64,000 nucleotides of DNA, taken from assembly GCF_000512585.2 (NCBI RefSeq), contig NC_089245.1, forward strand, positions 558,001 to 622,000. The letters run 5' to 3'. Numbering within the stretch: position 1 is the first letter of the stretch; every line of letters starts with the position of its first letter. This DNA is from Kwoniella bestiolae CBS 10118 (taxonomy: Eukaryota; Basidiomycota; Tremellomycetes; Tremellales; Cryptococcaceae). The translations under genes and the position numbers were made by a program. Shown one piece after another: positions 46,663 through 56,838 of this stretch. The notes under the pieces were generated by a model, which did not search any database, was not told where the DNA came from, and saw only the letters and a program-made list of their open reading frames with translations.

Positions 46663-48387
46663 CTAGAACCTAGAAATATCAGCCTCAGTAGGGAACCCCG
46701 CATCCTGAGAACCCAATGCTCTCCTTCCCCTCGATCTACTTCTTGCTCCGGCCGATAATCCTTGTTTGGCAGCTATGAAGTCGTCGAATCGTGCTTGGTC
46801 TGAATCGCACAACGGATTGAATCATCAGCAATGACTGTTGGGAGGATAATGGGATTGTGGAAGCTCACAATTAGGATGCCATCTAGACAAGGCAGGTCGA
46901 TTTTGAAGGATATCATCGAGATTCCACTGGATCCTAGCTTTGTCGAGGGTCTATCAACATATCAGGAGAGTCAATGTATCATTTTATGCATATAGCTGGT
47001 ACTAGAATTATCACTCACATTATTCGTCTCGTTATCGGGACAAATGACATAGAAATCCCCATCATCAAATACCCTCTCCACCATATAATCGACGGTCTGC
47101 TCGGGAGTCCACGCGCCAGAGGGTTTGGGTGTACCTGACTTGGCGCCTGTTAGACCCGTGTGGACCCAGCCGGGACTACGGATTAGAATAGACGTGGTCA
47201 GTAAGCGAACGGGTGACGAAGAGGTAAGTATATGAACCACTCACACGAAGAGATGGGCTGAACATCTGCTGTCGGAAACGTTACGAAGTTCGTGTGCGAC
47301 TGTCAAGGGCGGTTTACATCAGTACCAAATATTCTCCTCTACAGCGATCTCAGATCGGAATAAGGAGAAGAATGATATGGCTCACGCTGCTCCGTATATG
47401 TCTTGACCCCAGCTTTGGAGACGTTGTATCCAGCATTACCCCTATGACAAAACAACACAGAATGACAATTTAGCTGTGTCACTCCTTTGTAGTCTTTTTG
47501 CGAGATATAGGACGTTGAGGGGATGTCACATATGACAATGATGAGTGGACTCACGGTGGACAAGTGATACCCTGCTTACTACCCGTCACAATAACAGCAC
47601 TAGCGTTCTCCTGCCTAGCCATGATAGGCGCGAAAGCCTGACAGACATTCAGTACTCCGAAGAAATTCGTGTCGAGGACCTGGTGCCAGGTGGTTTGGAG
47701 GTCTGAGAGAGGGGTTGATAAGGAGAAGGCTGGGGTGGGTTTGGATATTCCCGCGTTGGCCATGAGGATGTGGATCTGGGCGATTCATAGGACAAGTGAG
47801 CATGTAATCCGGAGAGAGATGTATTGTGAGTGGGGAATCATTGTCATAGGGGCAAGTACATCCATATATCTTCAATGAGTAGGAAAGGTTCATTGCCCTT
47901 GACTCGTATGATAATACCATGGATGTTTAGTCATTGAGACTTGACTTACCTCACCAAACTCCTCCAAGACTTTATCCCTCAACTCCACGACATTCTCAAT
48001 CTTACTAACATCCACCCTCGATCCAAACACCTCTCCGACCCCATCAACGCTCTTTACCTTCTCGATGGCCTCTTTGAGGGAGGGTTCGTCAATATCGGCG
48101 AGGTAAAGGGACATTCCATATTTGGCGTACTTCAGTGCTGCTGCTAGACCTATACCGGATCTATCATCATACACACCATCATCAGCTTGCGCTACATAAT
48201 CACTCGGATCTAGCAGACAAGGTGGGAGTTGGAGTTCATGTGATAATCGTAGCTCAACAAGGAAGAGATTATCACATTGTGTTGCGGACAGATCTGGTTG
48301 TATGTGTATCCCCAAGCCCAGGCCTACTCACCCTGCTCCCGTGATCACTGCTACCGCTTTGGGATGTAAGATTTCTGAGTGAGCCAT
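46663..48387 (-). CDS. short-chain dehydrogenase/reductase, classical type
   Basis: Classical SDR of about 300 residues. Exon 1 encodes MAHSEILHPKAVAVITGAG and splices to SGIGLAAALKYAKYGMSLYL, completing TGAGSGIG. Next come ADIDEPSLKEAIEKVKSVDG (the acidic residue after strand 2 suggests NAD preference), HILMANAGISKPTPAFSL (NAG), the catalytic Ser in VIVTGSKQGITCPPGNAGYN, YNVSKAGVKTYTEQLAHELR (Tyr-x3-Lys) and PGWVHTGLTGAKSGTPKPSG. The tail (RSRSRGRRALGSQDAGFPTE) is basic and unusual for the family. It could be a localisation signal or simply disordered. The substrate is unknown; a nearby second SDR (37668) is not closely similar. Confidence 0.87.
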
Positions 48388-48746
48388 TGTTCTGTGTGTC
48401 TACTGTTGTTTGATGGCGGTGTGTTATCTGTCTTTGCCTGTTATGATAGGTCGTGTGATATGCTGGAGATGTCGTTTGTCGACGATGACAGGATGATAAG
48501 TGATAGATTACGAGCGATGAGATGGCGGTAGTGCCGGTCCGAGACTGACAATGCTATGTACTGACGTCATCCACGTCCACATCACCCCATATCGTCACAA
48601 GCGACGGCTAACAAGCTTATTGCTGCATCGCGATATCACTACTCTTGCAGGTGTGCAATGAATGTTTACATGAAGCAGTTGAGATGCATATCCGACCGAG
48701 CATGCAAGTAGGAAGTGAACGGTACAGCTCCGCATACAAAAAATCA
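48388..48746. other. intergenic
   Basis: 359 bp upstream of the SDR and downstream of IPI1. Nothing was recognised. Confidence 0.45.
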
Positions 48747-51428
48747 TCACCTTGACCAGTATCCCTCCCATTCTCCACCCCTCACCGCCCGATCCGTAGC
48801 ATCCCTCAACCTCCCATCGTCCCACTCCATCCATATCCTACTAACATCCAATCCAAGCTTCTTCACTTTTTGATTCGACAACTTCGTCCATGGACCAGGT
48901 ATCGACCCCTTGGAGGGATGCTGAAGGTGAAAGAATGGTGCTAACTTGGATGAGATCGTTGCGAATGACTGTCAAACGAAACAAACATATTAGTCTCAGT
49001 ATTTTATATAATTGGCTGAGAAGATCGAAGTGAGAACGGGCTGGACTCACATCACCATCCAAGATACTATACCTCTCATCTAGCGCTTCTTTCCCTTTTG
49101 ATCCCAACCTCAACAAAAACTCCAATAACCTTTCCGTAGCTTCTTCATCCCTGTTACCCAGTTCCCACAGTACTTTGGGTATACTCTCGAACCATAGTTT
49201 GAATTGATCCCTCAGTATTGTGTTGATCGTGGGTATATGGAATGGATATTTCGGATATCGTTGTTCGTATATCTCAATTAGAAATATCATAAACTCATCT
49301 CCTCTGGAACGTATGGAAGAGGTCGAACTTGTTCTCAACAGGTGTGAGAGGAAGGCTTCTCCGACCGTGGATGGTATATCCTCTTCTTCATGTGCCAGTG
49401 AGGGCGGTTGAGTGAGGAGAGAGAATATTATTGGTATTATTGCTGAATACGCTGCAGGGGTAAGTGAGGGAGACAGTATATCTTTCTTGGGGGCCTGTAT
49501 GCATATCGTCATAATATCAGTTAGATCGTTTGGGCAGGCATCAAAAAGGGGAACTCACCAGTACCTCAACAACCCACGAAGCGACCTCTTCCAACGCCCA
49601 CTCGTCCGCATTCTCCTTCCCCTTTCCCTTACCTCTCATACCCTGCTTCCTCCTCATCTCTGCCCATGCGCTCTCAATCGCCCTGAGTTTTTCCCTCCAG
49701 CCTAATTCCTTTTGACTTTTCTCTTTCGGCCAAACTAGCTTAACAGGTCTGGGAGCAAGTAATACAGCCAAATTCGAATATACCAATGACAACTCAAACC
49801 CTGCTGTCAAGCCATTAGGCGTAGGCACGTTCAGCCGATTAGAGGAGAAGGGGAACCACGCTGCCATCCTTTTGAGGAAGTCTGATATACTGCTTCGAAC
49901 CTCTTTAACTTCCGATGAGGGATTTGAGGTAGATCGAGTGAGGATTGCGCGTGCGAGGAACTCTGTAAGGGAGGCTGTGGTGGTGCATAGTGCTAGAGGG
50001 ATATCTTCTGTCGAGGCAGCTGACGATGTGGATGATGGAGAGAATGCCGTCGGAGCGTTTTCAAGAAAAGTTGAGAGGAGAAGGGGATGGAGGGATGTGT
50101 ATAGTTGCTGCACGGTTCACCAATCAATTTTTAGTTCGCTTCAGCAAAGTGGGGATAGGTAAGGGATACTCACAGATAAAACAGATACAATCCCATCTTC
50201 ATCCTCCTTCCCCTGGGCGTTCAGCCTCCCAACCTCCCAAGCACCTTCCAAATCCTTCTGTAAATCCCAACTTGAACCTACCGCCCAACCCTCTTTCGAG
50301 AGATCTTCGTACGTCGGTTCTTCCCTAACCTCAATATCGACTCCCTTCCCTTTATCTCTCCTCTCCATCCAACCATCAAGCCATTCTGTACTATCCGCAT
50401 CATCACCTTTCCCTAAACCCCTCTTAACAAATTCCATCATAGCTCTTAACGTTACCAACTTCGCTCCTCCCGTCAGTCGTCCAATCTGACTATTCACTCC
50501 CTTCTCGCCACCTAGTCCTACTGCCAGTCTCAGTCCCTCGAGGATGTTGGATGGTTCCCTAGGCCAATTGCCTACAATGTGCGAGGGGACGTGGTTCAAC
50601 AGGAGATGAACGAGTTTACAGGCGTCGAGTCGGATTTCAGGAAAAATGTGGGATAGAGAAGAGGAAGTTTGGAGGATAAGTAGTGGGAGGTGAGGGGATA
50701 GTGTTGACTAGACATATATTCAGACCATGTTCAGCATGATCGTACCGAGAGATGGGGGTGATGACGACTTACCACAGGGAATTGAGGTAGATACCATGCC
50801 AGCAGACCTATCAAGGCTTTTCGTACCGATGCGTCCTATATCACAAGGTCAGTCAAACAGTTCATCTGTGATACAGCATATCACCATATTCCTGTTTCAT
50901 ACAAACAAACAGTCAATAGAAGAACTCACATCATCAGACACCAAGCCCCCCAAAGCCCTCAAAACCTTCCCAATATCCCTCCCCACATCAATCGTCAAAA
51001 TCTCCCTGACACCTCCGATAGATTCCCTCCTCACGCCCGCATTGGGATGTCTAAACCGTATAAACAGATCTTCCAGAGTCAGTCCATTGCCGGTGGTAGG
51101 TTCGCTCGGACCGAGTCCATCGGAATTGAGGATCGCTCGTGAGATAGCTTGTTGGCCTGGTAATGCGATAGCTATAACAGAGGCACGATCAGTAATCATA
51201 TACTCCGGAATGAGAAGATCATCTGGAGAGACTTACACCTAGCCTTGAAGGACGTATCGGTAGCGTTACTGGCTTGTTTCTTCCCTTTACCAAGCTTCAA
51301 TTTCGCTTTCTATCAAAATTACCAAAGCTGTCTGTCAGCTCAAGAATCCAGTGACGGGTGAGATTGCTATGCTGACTCACGGTGAAATCAGCTTGCTTCT
51401 CCTTCTTCTTCCTTGTTGCTTTTGGCAT
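48747..51428 (-). CDS. IPI1: Ipi1, Rix1-complex pre-60S ribosome assembly factor (TEX10-like)
   Basis: Component of the Rix1-Ipi1-Ipi3 complex, which recruits the Rea1 ATPase to pre-60S particles and is needed for ITS2 processing; nucleolar/nuclear. The basic start MPKATRKKKEKQADFTKAKL, KLGKGKKQASNATDTSFKAR matches the family's conserved N terminus. It is followed by TLEDLFIRFRHPNAGVRRES and IGGVREILTIDVGRDIGKVL, the Ipi1 N-terminal helical-repeat domain. The rest (about 800 residues in seven or so exons) is alpha-helical repeat with disordered inserts (RRKQGMRGKGKGKENADEWA). The C terminus is WMEWDDGRLRDATDRAVRGG then EWEGYWSR. It is longer than S. cerevisiae Ipi1 (334 aa) and nearer to TEX10, as in many basidiomycetes. 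Confidence 0.82.
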
Positions 51429-52043
51429 CTTGGCTGGTACTACTATGTTTGCAAAGGTAAGATGTCAACTTGCTAATTTCCCAAATGATTTTGACTTTTT
51501 GTTGATACTTTTGTGGTGGAGGAGTTGTAAAGATTTACCGACTGTACCACAAGACACTTCGGATCACGTGATCTGGAACTGGATGCGCCGCCTGGGATTT
51601 CAGCAGGAAGGAAGGAGGATGTCGAGCATGATTGGAAGCATCGTAGGGGAGAAGAGATGGCTAAAGGACGGATCAGCCAGTAGTAGCCATGCGCCCAGAG
51701 ACGCAACACGACTGAGCAAGCACACTCATACGGTCAATACGAGATGACTTGCATGGCGCACTCGGTGGCAAAAATGTGGCAAACTCGTCTAAGACTTTCT
51801 TCGTCATTCAATATCACAGTCAACTTCCTTTCGTCCTTTTGACTATACTTCTTATAAAGGAGGTCCTACGAGTCATGTCCCATTCGGCTCGACTGGAAAT
51901 GATGCATAAGGCATAAAAGCCAGTCTCATCATAACATTTTCGCCACTCCGTACTTGTTTTTATTCCATCCCACAAACAGCTTTACAGTCTTTTCAACCTC
52001 ATAACACCTTCATTCCTACAATCACCTCATCATATCGTATTCA
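51429..52043. promoter_or_regulatory. divergent promoter region IPI1 / 52044 gene
   Basis: About 615 bp. No specific element was recognised. One open frame on the plus strand is antisense to the IPI1 leader. Confidence 0.4.
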
Positions 52044-52937
52044 ATGGCAACCTCCACCATCACCAAGACTTCAAATCTCGTGCCCTCTTACCTGAAGAGC
52101 AATCTTCCCAGTGTTCGACATGATCTCAACCGCGTTCCCTCCAACGTCTCTACCTTCCCCTCTGACATTTCGAGTTTACCTCCGCTCTCAAACCCTTCTA
52201 GCCCTTCTGATTTTTCTAATCATTCTGCCCCCTCTCACTTCAACATTACTCCCAACTCTTTACTGACGGACGGGAAGGGTTCCCCAAAACCGTTTAAAGG
52301 AGTATTGAATGGCTCGGCAACTCCACTTGCCACACCCAGGGATGTTCTGAGGGCAAAATACTTTGATCCTTCCTTTCCGTGCCCCAATCCTCAAAACAGC
52401 TTGACCAAAACCAATCCCCTCAGTATAGGGACCGTTCATTCCCTCAATACACATGGGAACGCGACCTACACTGACACCCCCGAAAGACCGAGATTTGAAC
52501 GGACTATCAACGCAGCAAACAACGCTAGAAACCGCGCAGAAGAATTCCAATCCCTCGTAGCACACTTCACCACCCTCACCTCGGCAACTCCCAACCTATC
52601 TGCCAAAGAGCACTTCCTATCCACCATAGATACAGGCCGATACGACCAAGGGTATCTCAATGCCCTATGGGATGGCGCCTCCTCTTTCGCAGAGGGTATA
52701 CATTCCAAGCAAGGCCAATTCAAGATGAAGTGTAGTGGAAGAGAAACCGCGATCTCCACACTTGGGATGGATCTCAAGGCGTTCCAGGCTGCTACTGCTA
52801 CTTTGCTTCTACGGGCGGACGATGCTCGAAGTGAGAATGCTCAGAGGACGGTCACTCGGACGATCGCTGAGAGGGATGGAGGGGTGGATGTTGAGGATAG
52901 AGGTAATGAGTGGACGTTGAGACGACGTTTGGAGTAG
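52044..52937 (+). CDS. hypothetical intronless protein, 297 aa
   Basis: Uninterrupted frame with a clean ATG (TCAATGGCAACC) after a CT-rich leader, which is unusual here because most genes have introns. The first 150 residues are disordered and Ser/Pro/Asn-rich (MATSTITKTSNLVPSYLKSN). The second half is helical: NNARNRAEEFQSLVAHFTTL, NALWDGASSFAEGIHSKQGQ, MDLKAFQAATATLLLRADDA. It has a charged end (EDRGNEWTLRRRLE). I do not recognise the family. Absence of introns may mean a young gene or retrocopy. It lies near two orphan acidic genes, also intronless. Confidence 0.65.
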   Translation: MATSTITKTSNLVPSYLKSNLPSVRHDLNRVPSNVSTFPSDISSLPPLSNPSSPSDFSNHSAPSHFNITPNSLLTDGKGSPKPFKGVLNGSATPLATPRDVLRAKYFDPSFPCPNPQNSLTKTNPLSIGTVHSLNTHGNATYTDTPERPRFERTINAANNARNRAEEFQSLVAHFTTLTSATPNLSAKEHFLSTIDTGRYDQGYLNALWDGASSFAEGIHSKQGQFKMKCSGRETAISTLGMDLKAFQAATATLLLRADDARSENAQRTVTRTIAERDGGVDVEDRGNEWTLRRRLE

Positions 52938-53498
52938 TTTGAATATCTCAGCTTTTGTTGGTGCTTTACATTCTTCAATATCAGAGATTAGTTGCTGTCA
53001 TAGGGCAGTCGTAGCGGCTTGCAAATATCATTCATTTTCCAAAGTTTTCTATCTGTCATGTGAATAAGACGCAAAGAGCTTTGATCGTCTGTACCGCGTG
53101 TTGAACATGTGCATGCAGAAGTTCTCATAAGTGTTTCGATCTCGGTCGAATCTGTTCCACTCCACGGAAGGTGAGGTGAGGTGAGATTAGCTCTGATCGT
53201 TGCGATGCCAAAGATGGGGTGAGGCATCATCATCGATAGCGGTGCAGTAGTGCAAGGACGTGCGCCTGTTCTGCTATCACGATGATACAAAGGACCGTGT
53301 CCGGCTCAAAGGAAAGACCCTGGCTCTTCGGTTTCAAGATACCAAAGACTTCCGACGAAAATGGACAACACGTACCGGACATAATACGATGTAGTTTGCT
53401 ATGTCATAGAAAGAAAGCCTGTGAGATTCCTATTTCGCCACTCCTTCGACACCACCACTTATATTTCACTATTGACACCTCATCCTCCTGCAACCAGT
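52938..53498. other. intergenic
   Basis: About 560 bp. Nothing was recognised apart from the probable promoter of the next gene. Confidence 0.4.
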
Positions 53499-54446
53499 AT
53501 GACCCAGCTTCACAATGAGAATTCTCTATCTACAGACAGAGATGACGATCCGAATACACTAGTTCTCGCTAACATCACTATCGACTTATCCCCAAAAGAC
53601 ACCAAGGATACAACAGGTAGTTCCGAATGTGAAAGCAACTTGAATTACCCCCAAAGCTTCCTTCAAAGTATGGTACAAGTCTTGAAGAGACTCTCTGTGG
53701 AGAGCGAAGCAGAGGGTCATACGAATGATGATCTCATGCGAACCATCCTGTCCAGCGGGCTCGGTCATTCGGAAGACGAAAGTGAAGATCCAGTCGCAAG
53801 AGCTTCAAAAGACACCAAGGATACAACAGGGAGTCCCAATAGTGAAAGCAACTCAAATGACCCACAAAGATTCCTTCAAAGTATGGCACAAGGTTTCAAA
53901 AGCCTCGTTGCAGACAGCGAGGAAGAGGGTGATATGGATGACGATCTAATGAGAAGAATCCTGTCCAGGGCGTTCGGTCACTCGGAGGACGAAAGTAGAG
54001 ATATAGTCGCAAGAGCTAGATTAGGGATCGAAAGCACCCTGGCTAACGAAGACGATGATCTGAAGACTATCGTATTCTGTGCTGCGCCGATCGACTCACC
54101 AACGGATGATCTATCAAAGTTCGAGCAGGTGGTTGTGGATATACGCGATATGGATAAGGGGAAGTGCATTCATGCTTTGTGTATCCTGGATAGCATCATA
54201 AGCAGGCGGATCAAAGGATATTACAGCAGTTTACAATCAAAACATTCGGGGGACGGTGCGGACGAACGTTCTGATACTGATACTGGCAGTGGAACTAGTG
54301 ACCTAAGCAACCAGCCCACAGTATTATATACACGTACTTACGGTCCGGTATTGGCAAGGAAAAAGACCGGTGTTCGTCTTAAGGGATCCGTGGCGGTGGA
54401 AAACCAAGGTGGTCAGACAGATTTGATTATAGGATCGAGAGGTTGA
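53499..54446 (+). CDS. orphan acidic protein with an internal 71-residue tandem duplication (315 aa)
   Basis: Intronless frame starting MTQLHNENSLSTDRDDDPNT. Residues about 33-175 are two in-frame copies of a 71-residue unit. Each begins KDTKDTTGS, followed by a PQ[SR]FLQSM helix and then DDLMR[TR]ILS..[LF]GHSEDES, at DNA period 213 bp (53594 and 53807). The unit contains helical segments and an acidic turn. The C-terminal third differs: TIVFCAAPIDSPTDDLSKFE, IHALCILDSIISRRIKGYYS, then TRTYGPVLARKKTGVRLKGS. The neighbouring gene at 55140 has a diverged single copy of the unit. No domain was recognised, and there is no signal peptide or membrane helix. Confidence 0.6.
   Translation: MTQLHNENSLSTDRDDDPNTLVLANITIDLSPKDTKDTTGSSECESNLNYPQSFLQSMVQVLKRLSVESEAEGHTNDDLMRTILSSGLGHSEDESEDPVARASKDTKDTTGSPNSESNSNDPQRFLQSMAQGFKSLVADSEEEGDMDDDLMRRILSRAFGHSEDESRDIVARARLGIESTLANEDDDLKTIVFCAAPIDSPTDDLSKFEQVVVDIRDMDKGKCIHALCILDSIISRRIKGYYSSLQSKHSGDGADERSDTDTGSGTSDLSNQPTVLYTRTYGPVLARKKTGVRLKGSVAVENQGGQTDLIIGSRG
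53594..54019 (+). repeat. in-frame tandem duplication, 2 x 213 bp
   Basis: Both copies begin AAAAGACACCAAGGATACAA. They stay readily alignable to the HSEDES codons near the end of each copy, with scattered substitutions and no frame change. Confidence 0.8.
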
Positions 54447-55139
54447 AGTCAGTAAAGGAATGACAAGTCGCCAAATTTGAGTTCCTGTTTTATTTGGCTG
54501 AAGTACTGTCTCGTTTGGCAGATTGAAACGGCTCTGCTCGTGATATGGTCATTTTTAGGTTTTGTAGAGTGGGGGAATGAAATGGCGGTGTGCAAGACGC
54601 CTTGGCTTTCAGTCGGAAGCACAAAACACTCCTCCATCCCCTTCCCAGCAGTGTATCGAGATCACCATACCTCGTTGTGTCAGAAACATAGTATAGAATG
54701 GTGCACCACATAATCTCTTCAGCGCTTGCTGATAAACCTCGGAAAAGAAGAGGATGAATAATGCGCACATGTACTAACTAGATTGGTGAGACCAGACCCA
54801 GGTACAGTAATCTGGACGATAGCAGAAACAGCGCTTTCTGCCAAAGGATCCTCCGATATGTGAAACCATAGCCTGGACGTATGCTGAGGAGTTGCGCGGA
54901 CTTTTGCGATCATAATGTGCAATAGTGGTCAAGCGAAGAAAGGACAGGGAAGCTTTGATACAGTCATCTCAACTCCGATTTCAGACAACGATGTGACGTT
55001 TAGAATTTGCAAGAACATCAATCAGTACTTGATTATGGGTGAATGCTAGAAAACCCCCTTTCGCCCGATTCCCCCCACATCAATAGGTCAGCACAACTAG
55101 TCATATTCACTGGCATACTCGATATAGAACAACAGGAAG
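54447..55139. other. intergenic between related orphan genes
   Basis: About 690 bp. No supported gene. Confidence 0.4.
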
Positions 55140-55787
55140 ATGACTTCAAGTACAGAAAGCACACCCCATCTCTCTCTAGCAGACAACAGTGACGTATTCT
55201 CTTCCGAAGACTCACCGGTCAGTGCTGCATCGCCAGAACCCAAAACCAATGATCTGGAAGATGATCCAAGCGAGTATGCAAGACAGGCCGTGCAGTTCCT
55301 TACTAGCGACATCACCAACAACATTGCCAGTTTTGCGAGAAAGCTGTTGCGCGCGGGATCCTCCAATGAAGGCTTCGGGTTGTCCGATGAACTCGCATCA
55401 CGAATGATTTCGAGAGAGCTCGGACTTTCGGTAGAGGCAAGCGAAAATATATGGAAAGCCGCTCTTCAGGAGGTCGAGGCGGTTTTGACAGTTGACGATG
55501 AGCATAAAGGGTCAATTAGGTTCGTGGTGAACGATCAATGTGGAGATGTGGAAATAGTTGGGAAGGATCCCACTGTGGCGGCCCTGGGGCTGGCCTGTAC
55601 TTTTGGCAAATGGCAAAAGTGGTATCAAGAAGAGGAAGAGACCCCACCAAATGATGCGAGCGCGGGGTCATGTCCCAGTGGTGAAGTGTCTCTCAGAGAG
55701 GGGGATCACGTTTATCAACAGTTTTTTGGACCTGGGTGGTCGCAATCTTTCACCAGCGTCGTCCACGACCGACATGAATCCGTTTGA
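55140..55787 (+). CDS. orphan acidic protein related to the 53499 gene (215 aa)
   Basis: Intronless. The N terminus is Ser/acidic-rich (MTSSTESTPHLSLADNSDVF). A helical unit, YARQAVQFLTSDITNNIASF then DELASRMISRELGLSVEASE, parallels the DDLMRRILSRAFGHSEDESR unit of the upstream gene. This is followed by a segment comparable in place to that gene's C terminus (GSIRFVVNDQCGDVEIVGKD; VYQQFFGPGWSQSFTSV). Similarity is weak but collinear, so the two are probably old tandem duplicates. The function is unknown. Confidence 0.55.
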   Translation: MTSSTESTPHLSLADNSDVFSSEDSPVSAASPEPKTNDLEDDPSEYARQAVQFLTSDITNNIASFARKLLRAGSSNEGFGLSDELASRMISRELGLSVEASENIWKAALQEVEAVLTVDDEHKGSIRFVVNDQCGDVEIVGKDPTVAALGLACTFGKWQKWYQEEEETPPNDASAGSCPSGEVSLREGDHVYQQFFGPGWSQSFTSVVHDRHESV

Positions 55788-56838
55788 TAGTAGATAGCAA
55801 TTTTTGATGCCAAGAGGTTGCAGCATATGTGCATGTCAGAGTTATGACCAATTTCATATCATTTCTACGGGCAAATAGTTCAAGCACATCCAGCATTTTA
55901 TGCAGCTTTACCCAACATTGTCAATCGCATTCTCCTTCCTCGAATCCAGCACGTGAGGTCTACAGCTTAGCTATTCCATTTGCTCTGTGGACGTCCTTCT
56001 TCGAAGCTTTCCATCATCCTGGAGACCTGTTTCACCTAGCTGGGGAACGACGTGATCAGAAGGGAAGTGGCCGAAATAAGGTGAGGACATGAGAGAGGCG
56101 CTGACCATATGTACAAAAGAGGTACACCGATAAGAACGGAGTAGCAGTATGTATGTACCCTCTATTGTTCTCCCGGGGTCTTCGGACTCGACTCGATAAA
56201 ATGTCAAGGATTTTATACTACTTACTAGGCATATATAACGACAGAGTAGTAGATGTCGAGAAGAATACCGCCTCGCCAATTTGAATGTCACTTTAGGGAG
56301 GCACTCAACTAACGACTTCAGTTGAACGCTATTCATCATTGAGCAACACATCATCATCCCATCTACCGAGGGATCATCATCTTACAAGGCTATAAAGGCA
56401 AACGACTTCATTGGCAACAACGTGTGTGCTTCCATATTGATGTCATGTTCATAGGCTCCAAAACCGCCATCAAGAGGTTTTTTTGCAATGTATCCCTCAA
56501 ATCAAGATAATGAGCGTTACGAGGATTGCCAGAGTCGGTTCGGGGTGGCGTTCGCTTACTAATCGTCTTGAACAGCTTCGCAGTGTGTAAGATGGACCCT
56601 GCTGTGTTTTCCCACTCGCGGGAGGGAACGCTCCAGCCTAATGCTTGAGATCTGTGCTTCAGCTATGCTTCAGCTATGGTCAGCTATACAGCACATGAGT
56701 ATCGTATTGCAGGCTTCCAACATGTCATATCTGTTCCGTATCAAGACGAAGCGTGTTAGCTTCATACAGTAGTATGCATAAATACGATTTGTTCCTCTTA
56801 TGCCAATGTAACAACGACACGATATAACCAAACACAAT
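55788..56838. other. intergenic, 1.05 kb
   Basis: Lies between convergent genes. Short frames only. GAGTAT/TATA-rich pieces occur but no gene or RNA was recognised. Confidence 0.45.
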
